A stretch of 64,000 nucleotides of DNA, taken from Callaeas wilsoni (lineage: Eukaryota > Chordata > Aves > Passeriformes > Callaeidae). Positions 51,501 through 64,000 of this stretch are shown here, piece by piece. The notes under the pieces were generated by a model. The model had not been told where the DNA came from, ran no database searches, and was given only the letters and a program-made list of their open reading frames with translations. Location of the stretch: contig VWPU01009669.1 of the NCBI GenBank assembly GCA_013398955.1, positions 62,001 through 126,000 on the forward strand, read 5' to 3'. Position 1 is the first letter of the stretch. Every line of letters begins with the position of its first letter. A program made the position numbers and the translations under genes.

Positions 51501-54500
51501 GAGTCAGTTGGACCGCCTGGAACACAAGAAAGTGAAAAGCAATGCAGCATTGTCCCCAATGGCAAGTAGAAGCCAAAGATGAAGTTTAGAGATATTTTGA
51601 CTACGTGAACTTCTTTGAATAGCTTCTGGTCTTCACTTTTCATAGGCTTATGTTTTTCCATGAGGAAGAAAAGTCTGGTTTCATGGGGTTTTTTTCCCCC
51701 TAGAAACATATATCATCACTGCACACTGGCAGATTCATTTACTTCTCATTAAAAAACATAAATAAAAGAGTTCTGGTATGCTCCGTTCTTGTTCCACTCT
51801 TTTTAGCTTCTCCAGTCTATTCTGTTATTCTTCACCAATGACTTTAAGGAGCAAACATGACCTCTCCTCTTCACTTACATGAGCAATAGAACCCCTTGTG
51901 CTAAGCAGAACTGGAGAACAAATAATTTATATGGCTCACGGTCTGCCAAAATCAAAACAGCTTCACAGAGCTTTTCATTATCACATAAACTAAGAGACAA
52001 GGCAAAAGAAAGTCTGAAGATCTATCCACACACATCTCTGAATCCCCTCTTATTTTCACCAAATGAAGCGAGTGCTGAGACTGAAATCACTTTGGCTCAG
52101 CTCTCTGCCTGACGGTGTGGAAAGACAGGGTTCTCTCCCTTTCCAGGTGCATAAGACTGTGATCTGCCTGAAATCCTCAGCATCTATCCACGTCTGGAAG
52201 ACATATGGTTCTCATACAAGCTCTGAATAAGAGAATAGTGTTTCTTACTATGGTGAAAGAAATAAACGAATGAACCACCATCCCAATAGCAGCAGAGAAC
52301 CGTGCTACCCTCTCCAAAGCATTTTGAGCAGGAGTGACAGCATAATATGCACAAGTTTCTTACTGTGTTCCAAACGATTCATAAAGGAACACCCTGATTC
52401 TGCAGCACAATGACAGCTGGATGTTGAACTCTTCTGCACCTTCAACTTATCTTAAAGAACCTCCACAGCATGTTGAGTATCAACCTCAAACTGAACAGAG
52501 GCAGAGGATTATTGTAACCCACAAGCCTAATCTAATGACTAAATCTAAATCAAGTCTTTAAAAAACCTAGGATTTAAAATTATTGGATCATAATTCTTAT
52601 TCTAACAGTCACATGTGGATTCCGTTCCAGTCACCACACTATGACAGTATGTTGTCATGTTGGTGCATTGAAAGAAATAAAAATACAAGAATATTCATCC
52701 TCCCTGAGCTTCCACAATTAGCAGCCATGGTGTCTGAAGGCAAACATTAATGAACTTCATATTTTAAAACCTCTAATGTGAAAGCTGTCCTTGGTCAATT
52801 AGAATGACCCCAAGGCTCTACCTGCTATTCATATCAGTTTAATAATCTCTGTGCACAATATTTCTAAAGACCTTAGCAGCAGTAAAAGTGATTTTGTGTT
52901 TCTTGATCTTATTTTCTTCTTCTGCAGAGCTCACGTTCAATCATTTTGAAGAATATGTTTTCCACACAGCTGCTTCTATGCATGTACAAGTGTCTTAGGA
53001 AGGAAAAAAAAAAAAACATGTTCTCCAACACAATAAGGTAGGACTAGGTATTGCTTTGACCTGGACTTCAGTAACCAAATCAACAAAGAATTCAATGACT
53101 AATAGTATAGATTTTTTAAAAATCTTATTAACCAATGATTTCGTATTCTTCCTATCACTGTATAAGGCCAGAAAAGGAAGATAGCATTTTGTTAGGTATT
53201 GTACAGAGTAAGAAAGAGAGTTCCTTCTCTTTTAAAAACTAAATTATTTGAAATTTTGAAAAGAAACAAAGGACTTAAACAGAAGAAAAGGATGAGATCA
53301 AGAGTGAAACAAAGCTATTCCGCATGACAGGTGGCTATCTTGATACTGCATGGACTTTCTTTTTCTGTGCATGACAGTGGAGAAGCTCATTGAATCACAA
53401 ATGACTTACCAATGATTTTACATGAGATTAGAGTGAGGACCTTCCAAAAATATGCATGTTGTTCAATTTCTAGGAGAGAGTGACAAGGAGGTAGTTTTGT
53501 ATGCAAAGACAATTAATTCATAGTCTAGCTAAGATCAAAAGCAAAAATTCTACTGAAGAAAAGCAAAAAACTAAACTATAAACTAGATTGTGGTTTTTGG
53601 ACAAAATACATGTAGTTTTCTCCCTAAGATTCCAATGATAAAATTAAAATCAACCAGAAAATGTTGTTGTGAAATTATCAGTTGCAGGAAATTTAGAGTT
53701 AATTTGTAATAAAAACTAACATTGTTTTAACTTTTAATACCTTTAGTTTGCAAATACAGAATTTCCAGAGAGCCTTTTACTATGAAAGTTGATATAATTT
53801 TTTCATGATCTTGTATATAATGATGTCCAAACATCAAAAGAAATACTAATGTAATATACAAACCGTGAAGGTAATTTTAAAGTATTAATTAAGTATATGC
53901 CCTCTAGCACTGAATTTTGTGCATTTGTTTTTAAGTATCTAGAATCTACGCACATAATTTTCTCATTATGTTGCCACTGCACTTTTAATTCAACATCATT
54001 TTTCTTTTACTTGAAAACAACTTTTCCCTCTCTTCTTCAGCATTACTCTATGGTGGTGGGAAACTGCCCCACTTCCAGCACTCTCAAATTATCTTAATGT
54101 GCTTTTACTGGCTATGAATTCCGATCTAGGCAATCACAGATTGTTTTACTTAACTAAGCCACTCTTTTTTCCCTCAGGTGCAAGCTGAACACCAGGTCAA
54201 GGAGTGTCTCTGGGTCATGCTAGGCAGGTCTCGGCACAGGTCCCTTCCAGCCCTTCTGTCACCACACAAGCCTTCTGTCACCCTTGCCTGGGCTGTATAG
54301 CACAGTTCACGACATAGCCACTCATGCTGGGGAACCGGACTGCAGAAAAACCAAAAAGAATGCTTGGTCTCCAACCTTAAGTTTTCCTCTAGTTATGTTC
54401 ATCTTTGTCCCGTAACTCTCATACTGAGTCCAGCAAGTAGCACAGGTTCTACACAATGATGAAGAATTGCACAACAGGGATAAATCAGCTGCCTACTAGC

Positions 54501-54784
54501 AAAAACCCTCTGCAGGAAAGTAGAAAATAAAAAGTAAATATCATGCGTGTATTATCCCAGAGCAACGAGGAAACTGAATTTAGGCTTTCTAAGTGGTCTT
54601 TCATAACGGTGATAGTATTAGTCCTCTTGTCTGAATTTCTGAGAAAAGGTAGCCAAACCTGAACACTGAACTCAGTTTTCTGGTGCATATCAAATACGTT
54701 CAGAATCCTTTGCAGACTTAACAAATGTGATTCTGTGGAAATGAAACCAAAAGTCTGCAACAGGAAACGGGCCTGCACAATGTT
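48521..54784. other. Unique non-coding DNA with one probable ancient SINE
   Basis: About 6.3 kb. Contains a T-rich run at 48580-48600, an A-rich run at 49149-49190 and a tRNA-derived SINE-like relic at 50059-50170. No host gene is recognised; frames up to 106 codons (minus 51389-51709) have no motif. Confidence 0.5.
50059..50170 (+). repeat. Probable ancient tRNA-derived SINE (MIR/CORE-SINE-like) relic
   Basis: TAGCGTAGTGG (50066-50076) fits the pol III A-box consensus (TRGCNNAGNGG). A degraded B-box-like GGTCCAGCTGCC follows at 50109, 43 bp from the A-box start, close to the 44-nt spacing seen in tRNAs. Downstream, CAAGTCAATAAG and GAGTTTAAGTTTC loosely resemble the MIR region that reads CAAGT...AAC...CAGTTTC. 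Family assignment is from memory and the match is weak, so a chance A-box remains possible. It is not a functional tRNA because the B-box and the stems are degenerate. Confidence 0.4.
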
Positions 54785-56167
54785 AATGTAATCTTTCTGG
54801 ATTTCAGTAAAGCATTTGATACTTACACAAAATCCTTCTGGATAAAATGTCCAGAATTCAGCTGAATAAACACATCATGCGATGGCTAAGCAACTGGCTC
54901 ACAGTTTGGGCGCAAAGGTTCATAGTGTCTGGGGTCACATCTGGTGACCTGTCACTGGTGGGGTTCCACAGGACTCCACTGTAGGCTCCATGCTCTTCCT
55001 CATCTTCATAAGCAACTTGGATGCAGCACTAGAAGGGATATTAAGTTTCCAGATGATGCAAAATAGGGAGGAGCTGTTGGTTCCCTTGAAGGCAGAGAGG
55101 TCCCAACATATCAAAGAGATGTGCAATCACCAGCCATAGGAAGTTCAACAAGAGAACGTGCCAGATTCCGCACCTGGGACGGGGCAACCTGGATGTGTGT
55201 ACAGACTGGGGAACGAGAGGCTGGAGAGCAGTGCTGTGGAAAGGGACCTGGGGGTCCTGGTCCGTGGAAAGCTGAATGTGAGTCAGCAGTGCCCTGGAGC
55301 CAGGAGGGCCAACCATGTCCTAGGGGCATCAGGCACAGCACTGCCAGCTGGACAAAGGAGGGGATTGTCCTGCTCTGCTCTGCACTGGGGCAGCCTCACC
55401 TCGAGTGCTGGGGGCAGTTTTGGGTGCCACAATATAAGAAAGTTATAAAGCTATTAGACAGTGTGCAAAGGAGGGCTGTGAGGACAATGAAGGACCTAGA
55501 AGGGCAGCTGAGCTCACTTGATCCGTTCAGCCTGAAGAAGAGGAGACTGATGTCAGACCTCAACACAGTCTACAACTTCCTCGTGAGGGGAAGACGAGGG
55601 GCAGGCAGTGATCTCTTCTCTGTGGTGACCAGTGACAGGACCCAAGGGAATGGCCTGAAGTTCTATCAGATAAGGTTTAGGCTGGATATCAGGAAAAGGT
55701 TCTTCACCCAGAGGGTGAATGGGCACTGGAACAGGCTCCCCAGGGGAGTGGTTACAGCACCAAGCCTGACAGAGTTCAGGACGTATTTGGACAATACTCT
55801 CTGGCACATGATGGTATTCTGGGCGTGTCCTGAAGTGGGGTGGGGAGGGTGGGGAGGGACTGGAATGAATTTCCCAGAGAAGCTGTGCCTGCCCCTGGAT
55901 CCCTGGCAGTGTCCAAGGCCAGGCTGGACAGGGCTTGGAGCAGCCTGGGATAGTGGGAGCTGTCCCTGCCATGGCAGGGGGTGGATTGGGATCATCCTTA
56001 AGGTCTTTTCCAACTGAAACTCTTCTGGGACTCCATGAAAACATCTCATAAGCAGCTTTTCAGTGCTCTGGAAAGTTTGCTGGAGATTCTTGGCCCCTCC
56101 TTGGAGTTGAACATTGATGATCCTTGTGGGTCCATTCCAGCTCAGAATACTTTGTGATTCTGTGATG
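54785..56167 (+). mobile_element. CR1 LINE, composite copy with two 3' ends
   Basis: The copy starts inside the RT palm (LDFSKAFD at 54797-54820, which holds the motif A aspartate). The FADD box reads FPDD at 55046-55057, followed by a TAG stop. It continues through the ORF2 C-terminus (DSVQRRA, FSLKKRRLMSDL, HWNRLPRGVVTAPSL) to about 55806. A second, different CR1 3' end then appears (about 55850-56037), after which the expected tail of the first type resumes (about 56085-56167, TGATCCTTGTGGGTCC and TTGTGATTCTGTGATGG). The 298-codon open frame 55121-56017 is a mosaic: its first 100 codons are out of the CR1 frame (the true frame is the one of 55158-55448), codons 104-228 are genuine CR1, and the last 70 read through the second 3' end. 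Confidence 0.9.
55850..56037 (+). mobile_element. Second CR1 3' end inside the composite CR1
   Basis: CCCAGAGAAGCTGTGCCTGC, then CAAGGCCAGGCTGGACAGGG and GGTCTTTTCCAACTGAAACT form the 3' UTR of a CR1 subfamily distinct from that of the host copy. It is about 190 bp, in the same orientation, and ends with a degraded octamer tail near CTCCATGAA. The flanking host CR1 sequence is interrupted at this place, which suggests insertion of a 5'-truncated copy. Sequence at 56038-56085 belongs clearly to neither. Confidence 0.7.
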
Positions 56168-59100
56168 GTTGGTTCAGCTGAAATAGTGATACCTTTCTGG
56201 CAAGTGAACTCTAGGCAACTCATTTGATATTCGTGGTAGAAAGTTAAAGCACCCTTTATCTTCTCTGGTCAGGCAGTAAATAGTGACTAGTTTATATTTT
56301 GGGCACTTGCTTTACACACTAGGTCTCAAAATTCATCAATTTAGCCAGCTAGGACAACAATTCAAACATTGCTATTTTTTTGCACAATTTTATGAAGTGA
56401 ACAAGACCATTTTTTACCTTTGTGAAAAATAATGTTATACTGAGATCTAGGAAATGTACATGAGGAAGTGTTTTGAGGATCAAGGGAACTGGCAGCAGGA
56501 ATATTGAATAGTGGAGGAGGAAGAAATATCAGATTCGTGGTGGGTTGGTCAAACCCAAGGGCTTCAAGCCACTTGATCATCACTGCAAAAAGATCCCCAG
56601 AATGGATTGTCCCAAAATTGCTCCTCTGTGGTAGGACATAGAATCCTATACTCGTTCCAGAGAAAAAAAATTCCTGAGATGTACCTCCTTTGGAAGAATC
56701 TATTGCGTAAATTTAGGAATAAACCTGAATGTCAAAAGCATGTAAGAGGAAAGTGCAGAGCTCTCCCTTCTGCCAAATAAAAATCAAAGAGAAATGTTCA
56801 TATTCTAATAAAGTTCTCTGAATATCCTCTGTCATACTTAACCATTTCCTTATTTTTCCTTGGACTTTGTTCAATTTCTAAATTTCTCATTAAAAAATTA
56901 TATACTTATATTGATTCATAATATAAACTAGGCCGTGCTATTAGCAAATTTCATTGCAATTTAACTGTAAATGATTCGCTATTTACTGGAGAACAGTGTT
57001 CCAGGTTTCATTTTTAAATTCTTAATTGCTTCAAATTCATACTGTCTTGAAGTGAATTTCTATAAGTTTCAGATTCCTATTGTTTAAGGAGCACTTTTAA
57101 AGTGAGAGAATATAATATAGGGGCAGTTGTTCTTGTGTGCACTGAGCCTAAACTAACAGCTAAACACTGAACTTCCTTGTTGTTAAAGTCCTTTGCTTAG
57201 GTAATATGCATCTGCTGTCTGTTGAACCTTCTGAATAAATGAAATGAATAGCAACTTAAGTACAGTATAAAAATGTATTTCCTTTTCCTGTTCCTCTTGG
57301 GAAATTCCTACAGTGACCTCTAACTTCACAGAATCTTCATTATAATCTTATCTTCATGTGTAAGAGAGGGGAAAGTGAAATTTATCAAAACCAGTAGACC
57401 TGCACCCCAGCACTCAGACCTTTTCAACTTTCAGCTGCAGGCTTAGCTTTAAAGACTAAACATTCTGCTGCTATGCAGCTGGGCAGCAAAAAGAGAAGGT
57501 GGGAATATAGTTCACAACCCTATGGTCTTTTCTCCCAGCGTGACTGTAGGGGTCCAAGGTGTAATTTATCACCATGTGAGGAAGATCCTGCTAGTTGAGA
57601 AGAATCCCAAAACATTTGCTCCCTCTTCTCTCTTCCCTGGCTATTCCCCAGCATGCTCCCTCCCTCCAGTTTTCAGTACAAATTCAACAGGTCTGGGCAG
57701 CAAAGCAGGTATAGGAGTCAGAACACTATCCCAGGTACTCTCTGAGGCATATTGTGTTTTACGATGTCCTATGAACTCGGGCAGACTATTTTTTCCCTTT
57801 ACTTTTGTTTCTGTGCAGAGTACCAGGGGAACAAATGATCTTAATGAAGTGATAGTCAGATGCTGAGACTGTATGAATCAATGTACAACTCATAGCAGTG
57901 AATGAACCAAGAGAAGAATACAGTCCTCCAAATCTTATATTGTTTCAAATATTCCTCTGCTGATTTCATTGTTCATGAGCCAGGAAATTAAATAAAAAAT
58001 ATTTAAAAGGGTACTTTAAAGCTAAAAGGTATCTTGTGGGCTGGTATCTTTTTCCAGGCTCACTAGTTCTATAAAACTACTGCAGAAATCTCAAACTTAG
58101 GTTGTTTTTCTTTGAATCTAGTTTCCTCTTCCACCTTTCCTAGCCTTCTCACAAAAACAAGTACAAAATGAGACTCGTAGAGTTCTTTTTCATTCCTTCT
58201 GATAGAGCTGATTGAGCTGGTGATAAGATTATCACATAGAGCTGGAGCTGCATTTTCTAGTTCTGAATCATACTACTAGGCTTTACAGTAACAATTATAG
58301 CGTCTCGTTCCCTCTTACTGGAAAAAGTATGTGGTTTAAACATACTGAATTTACCCCATTTCCAAGAAATTGATTTCAGACTGAAGTTTCTACCATAGTA
58401 AGTCTCTCCATATCTGTTGCCAAAACTTCAGCATTTGCTTGCACATTTCTCTTAAGCTGGAAATGAATCCTAAGCATGCAGTATCACCTAAAAATGTTTC
58501 TGAGGTGTGGGAGGAATTTCAAGATCTGAAAATGAACAAACCATAGAAAATGTCTTGAAGCCAAAATATGATGGAAGAATGACATAGTGACTGCATCATG
58601 ATTTTTTTTTCCTGGTTAGAGCTGCCAGCACTCACTCTTCAAGAGATTTGATATGTGTTAAATAGACCAAAACCATAAAGCTTCAGTAAAGTTCTGTAAA
58701 GAATGTAAATGTATCTTAAGAATTGATCATTCACTTTTTACCTTGAAATAAACCAGATTTTGATACAAAGTACAAGTATAGAAAAATTCTTTCTGTCCTA
58801 GCTTTCAATAGTTTCAAGAAAACTTATTCTGAATTGTCTACTTTTAGTTCCCCTCTCTGCAAGATTGAAATTAGAGTAAAATTGCAAGCTTCATGATTAT
58901 AGGAGGTTGGCTCCAGCCAGCATTTAGACCCAAATCAGTCACAGGCTCACTTCCCTCGACTAGAAGAGGGAAAGAAATTGGAAGAGCAAAACAAAGCCTT
59001 CCACAAGATTTTCTCTGTTGACAAAATCACTACACTTGGAAATTGCATATCTAGTATAACTGCTGCTCATCTAAGGGCTTCCCATTGCAAGCATGCCTCG

Positions 59101-59378
59101 ATGATCTGAGAGGTAACAATCTCAGCAGTTATTCATGGAGCCAGGACAGTAAGACCAGGCTCGTGCACCAGCCCTTGGCGAAGGCCATTCACGGTGTTCA
59201 CTCTGGGGTGTCAACTCTGCCCAGCTCATCAGTAGGGCTCCTGCAAGAACTATATTATGTATTCAGAAGTATTTCACTTGCGGGTAAAATATCATTCTAA
59301 TCAATTCAAAAGCTTTTATTTGCCTCAGCATAACCAGGACTTTACCACAAGTTCCAGTAAAATCCTTCCTGGCCTAAG
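56168..59378. other. Unique non-coding DNA
   Basis: About 3.2 kb with no recognisable gene or transposon. The only frame above 100 codons (plus 57522-57866) has no motif. Confidence 0.5.
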
Positions 59379-59757
59379 TCATAGAATCAGGGAGTCAGAG
59401 AATCACAGAATCTTGAGAGGTTGGAAGGAACCTTAACTATCACCTAGCCCCAATGCCTGCTGCCATGGGCAGAGACACCTCCTGACAGACCTGGCTGATC
59501 AAGGCTTTATCCAGCATGGCCTTGAACTCTTCCAGGGATGGGGCATTCACAACCCCCCGGGCAAGCTGCTGCCGTGGCTCACCACTCTCACAGTAAAGAA
59601 TTTCTTCCCAATATCTACCCTAAATTTACCCTTTTAGTTTGTACCCATCACTCCTTCTCCTATGACTGCAGTTTCTGACAAAGAATCCTTCTCCGTATTG
59701 CCTGTAGAATCCCTTCAGATACTGGAAGGTTGCTATGAGGTCTCCACGCATTTCTCA
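59379..59757 (-). mobile_element. CR1 LINE fragment, 3' end only
   Basis: Three degraded octamer units (TCATAGAATC, GAGAATC, CACAGAATC) lead into a CR1 3' UTR (GAGGTTGGAAGGAACC, then TCACCACTCTCACAGTAAAG). The ORF2 end would be reached at about 59740, where similarity stops (AGGTCTCCACGC). About 380 bp, 5'-truncated, with no coding potential. Confidence 0.93.
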
Positions 59758-62700
59758 TTTTAACCTTAATTTCCCTGTATCATTCATTAGCATTCACAGT
59801 GTGGTAAGTGTTGTCTACATGCTTCACTTTCCCACTCAAAAGCAGGCTGCCTGTTCAAGCAGCAGAGCTTCAGACAGCAGCATAAATTGCCTGTAAAAAA
59901 TGTATTTGCAAAGAAAAGTCTAGACATTTCATGGCTTTGTATTTTGTGAACAAACTAGGAAACATGTAGATAAAAAATCACTAGTCTGTCACCACAGAAC
60001 ACTGGTACTCTATCAGTAGAAACTGACATTAAATCTATTGATTTTAAGACTATTTTTCTAATTTTATTTCCTAAATACTAGTTTTGGGTTTTAGTGCAAA
60101 AGTACTACAGGATAGGAAAAGGAAAAAATGAAAAATGAAAAAAAAATAAAGACAACTCTTTCAGCTAACCAGAAACTGCACTTATCAAAGGACTAGATAT
60201 AGTGTCTGAAACACTTGACCAATTGATGGGCATTGCAGTGACCATCCAAGCTGGAAGAGAGTAAGGATGTAACAGGACACTGCTCACCTAAAACTGAAGT
60301 GAGGGAAGAATCAGACTTTCCTTGGAACAATGCCAAAGACTGGATGTCTGTGCTCTTTGGGTAGCATTTACTCCATATACTGGTGTTGGCATAATTTGGT
60401 GGTAAATCTCTTTTTCTCTTTTATAGGAAGAAACAACCATCTACAGGGACAAAACTGAGCATTTTGGTTGTTTTCCTCTTTTTTGCTTCTAAGTAAATAA
60501 GTTTCTAAATGTCAGGAGAACTTCTTGCTTCAACAAGGGTCTCAGAATCTAGTTATATCCAGACCTCAAGCAAGCTGGTACTTTACGTATTGACTATAGG
60601 AGAAATGGATACTTAGCAATAGTTACAGGCCTGTGCTGGGAACCTTTTTAATGGAAAAAAAAAAATTAGTGTTTTGTACCTAAAAGTAAGGTAGTAGTCT
60701 TTCAAAATCTCTTCCTGAATTGACACTTAGACACTCATGGTGAGAAGTGTCTATACCTTGGTTTCATCATACCCCTCTCAATTTTTTATTTTCATGGCTC
60801 TTTCCTTTTCTTCCTCCCATCTCAGATTTTCTGTCTGTTGGCTATAGCCACTTTTTTTTGGCTCAGACCCTCATTGCAGGAGATAAGAACACAAGTGAAA
60901 CTCAAAGCATTAATTCAGAGTCTGACAGAATATTGACAACCCTCAGATAGCCATGATGGATTAACATTCAAACTAATATATAAACAGGTGCAGAAAAAAA
61001 GAATAAAACAATGGCCCACAATATCATCTTGTGTTGAAGACAGATAAAGCTTAGTTAAGTCTAGCAAAAGATACAAGCATCTGCAAATCCTGGAAATGTG
61101 AGGGAAAATAGCTATTTCATCAATTAGTGATCAACAGCTAGTCTAAAAAGCAACAAAATTCCAAAACAACTGAAAGTTAACAAGCCCAAAATAATGAGGG
61201 ATGGGAGAGAGTGAAAGCTCAGATGCAAAGAGGAGATGGGGAAGAGAGGTAGCAGAGGCACACAGGTTCCATGTAACACATACTTTGGAAAATGAAACAA
61301 TTCAAGCTCCTTCCTAGTGGGACAATTCCACCAAAAGCACAGGAAGCAACCACTTTAAAAGCGTCTATTGGAACATAAGTGCAAGTTCACGGCTTACAAG
61401 CTGATTCTGGATTTACTTTTACATACAGCTGCACGTGCAGTCTAGCAGGAATGCCACAGCTCTGACAGAATTTTGCATACATTTTTATGTCCAGAGTTAC
61501 ATATACTTGGACTTTGGCAACAAAGCCAACTTAAAGAGTCCTTACCATCATAGTGAGGTGCTTCTTTTATCCCTTCTATTCAGCTGACACAACTGTTAAA
61601 GGAGTGTGGTTGCAAGTCACTGGACTAAATATATTTTGGTTAAAAATGACCTTGTCAAAGCAATCGCTTCAAAGATGTCTTTAAACCAAATCATTTAATC
61701 ATTGATTTGTTACCTGAATGGTTTTCTAAACCACTGTTCAAACTGAGGGGAAGTAGAAGATTATCAAGTGAAAGCAAGTACAAGCAGCTAATAGATGGAG
61801 GATATGACCTCTTGAAAACCAAATTTCAGTCAAACCCCTTGCACTGTGGCACTACATTCAGAACACAAACTTCTTGGAAACTATCTTGTCTTCAGAGAAA
61901 AGCAATTACAGTAAATATAAAATCATTAATAAAGGGCTTTTTTTATATTTAAACAGCAAACACTGCTACACCAAATAAATATTAATATCCAATAAACATT
62001 AATTTTCATACAAAATTAAGTCAAGAATCATAAAAAGTATCCATAAAAAAATCCAAAAATCACTGCTTTATACATTCTTTCACTAAAAAGGAAATTGTTT
62101 TTAATTATGAAGTTTATGTTTTTCTTTTAATATAGATTTTTTTCTATTTGTAAATAGAGACCTTTCTCATAATTCAGAATATAATTTAATCAAGCTCCTA
62201 TAGATATATGTTTTCCTCCATTGTTTTCTGAAAGATCACTGTATATGCAGTATGGCACACATAGAGAGAGAAAGTCAGGAGTCCTTTCCCATACCCTTTA
62301 CTAGACGCCCCGTTTTTATTTCTTAAAAACTAATTAAAATACCTTGTCTACTGGGAAAAGGACTAATTGGACTTATCTGCCCTCACTGTGCCATGTCACA
62401 AAGTGAAAAATCCTCACTAATGGTTCCTGAAACACCAATCTGAGATAGGTGGCATTAGATGATTCACAGAAGACAACCATCTCTGTAGATTAATTATTTT
62501 TATTTTGTTCAGATTTGCTGATTTATTTTGAACTGGTCATGGGGCAGTTAATAAATGTCATTCACTTCATTAAAAAACAAACTTCTCATCTGTTGTAAAT
62601 AGTAATCAAATTATATGTAAGACAGCAAAAAAAGTGCTGCCATAATGCCCTCTGCTTAGTATTACAAACCATCACTAGGAAATTAAGATTTTAAAATGAA

Positions 62701-64000
62701 CTTTAAAAGGAATTATGCCAAGATTCACTTCCCTGGTAATATGGAAAAACTTGCATTCATAGCAGAAAATAACAATAATTTTAAAAAATCCCCAACCCTG
62801 ATTCTGATATCCCAGGTGAGAATAGGAAACAGCAGGATATGGGCAAGAGAAATGGGCTGTCACCACTTCCAGACTGAGGACTGAGACAGGAACAGGCAGA
62901 AGAATTGTTAGTCTGGGAATCACACCCAGGCTCAGGCACTGACCTACACAGGAAGCCACATGCTTTTCCAAACATGGCATTAAATGGGTTTGGGGGTGAG
63001 GAAAAAGAACCCAGGTCTCTCTAGAAAGTGTTAGATTCTTGTAAACTCTGTGCTGTTGTTGCTAAACTATAACAGTTCCATTTAGGCACTAACCCCCTTT
63101 TACAGCCCTCTATAAACACCTTCACTGAACAGGTAGCTGAGGCTGTGAGAGACTTAGGGCCCAACACACAGATCAGAAGTCATATGGAAGACAGAAGCAC
63201 GCTCAGCTAATCAGACTCTTAGGCTTTGTTTGATGACTCGCATAGGAATGACAATTCCGCAATACACAGCTTTAAAAGCAGAACTGAACTTAGGAATTTT
63301 CATTTGTCTTATCCTTGCAAACTCATTAATTAATTAAGGCAATTACATCCCTGCAAAGAGTTCAGCCTTTTCCCTTCTACCAAAACAATTGCTTTAGAGC
63401 ACATGATCCACTATAAACAAGTTTGCTTATAGCTAGCATTTAAAAAATTGCTACTAATAATAGATTTTTAAAGTTTCCTTAAAATTAAGTTCCATGTGAC
63501 TACCTTAGGAGAGGGTGACTATCACACACTAGATTTTGATTCCTCCAGAGTAATCAGTAAAGAATAGATTTACTTCACTGTACAACTCATAACAATCCCC
63601 AAGTCTCATCCAACCTTACTAGAAAGACAGAACCAAGAAAAAATTATTTGTGTTTAGCATGTGTCCTTTTTCTTCTCTCTATTGAAGGAGCTACCTGTTT
63701 AAAAAAGCCCCCACATTTTGTTGACTTTCATCCTCTGCCTCACAGTTCTGTCTTGCTGCATGCCCTACCAGTGGGTGCAGACATTGCGTATACGGAAGGT
63801 TCACCAATCCCGCTAAAGGTGAGAGCTGCGTGTCCCTGGTACTGCCTGGCGAGCAGCACCGGGACATGCACAGCACAGCAGCGGAGGTTCCCTGCTGCCA
63901 GGAGCTCAGGCACTGTCTTGGGGTGATTCTATGACCATACTGTATTCCCCATCGCCTGCTTGATCTCTAGTGTACCTTTAAATTGCAAAGGGGAGAGAGA
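59758..64000. other. Unique AT-rich non-coding DNA
   Basis: About 4.2 kb with no recognisable gene or transposon. Frames of 60-101 codons lack motifs. The segments 62480-62620 and 63320-63480 are rich in TAAT/ATTA cores. GGGGTGATTCTATGACC at 63920-63936 resembles a CR1 octamer tail but is too short to call. Confidence 0.5.

Noticed and set aside
63905..63940. Short CR1-like tail (GGGGTGATTCTATGACC)
   Set aside because: Only about 17 bp resemble CR1; too short to separate from chance.
1..64000. CRISPR arrays, operons, ribosome binding sites, bacterial terminators
   Set aside because: The sequence is vertebrate non-coding DNA; no direct-repeat/spacer pattern of CRISPR type exists, and the tandem repeats found are contiguous.

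Overview
The window reads as intergenic or deep intronic DNA from a bird genome. The evidence is eight CR1 LINE fragments, each ending (where the 3' end is present) in the ATTCTATG-type octamer tail and the trimmed 3' UTR typical of avian CR1, together with LTRs of the avian ERVL-like type. The base composition is AT-rich, stops occur in every frame, and no host protein-coding exon, rRNA or functional tRNA could be recognised over 64 kb. All longer open frames are either transposon relics or low-complexity sequence. A neognath, perhaps a passerine, is my guess from the LTR types, but I cannot prove it from the sequence alone.

Layout. 1-4.9 kb: unique AT-rich DNA with a GATA microsatellite and a G/T-only strand-asymmetric tract. 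About 4.9-5.7 kb: a GC-richer, probably LTR-derived element on the minus strand, with three tandem copies of a 73-bp module and a stretch open in all six frames. 5.7-27.5 kb: unique DNA broken by two minus-strand CR1 fragments (8.66 and 21.98 kb) and microsatellites. 27.55-28.79 kb: an ERVL-like 5' LTR followed by a decayed leader and gag-like remnant, containing the only N of the window. 28.8-39.4 kb: unique DNA with a short plus-strand CR1 tail at 30.78 kb and an A-tract. 39.45-42.2 kb: a homogeneous 47-bp polypyrimidine minisatellite abutting one CR1, then a longer CR1 that still shows its reverse-transcriptase and C-terminal regions. 46.6-48.5 kb: a complete solo LTR and another CR1. 54.8-56.2 kb: a plus-strand CR1 whose 3' part carries a second CR1 3' end. 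59.4 kb: a last CR1 fragment. The rest is unique sequence.

Nothing here forms an operon or working pathway. The recognisable coding remnants (CR1 ORF2 and ERV gag-like) carry frameshifts, stops, truncations or altered catalytic motifs. The most noteworthy local structures are the 47-bp minisatellite, the six-frame-open 73-bp repeat element, the composite CR1, the solo LTR with an imperfect target duplication, a cluster of three 12-bp perfect palindromes at 14.2 kb, and a probable ancient tRNA-derived SINE relic at 50.06 kb. I did not find convincing evidence for a new biological system.
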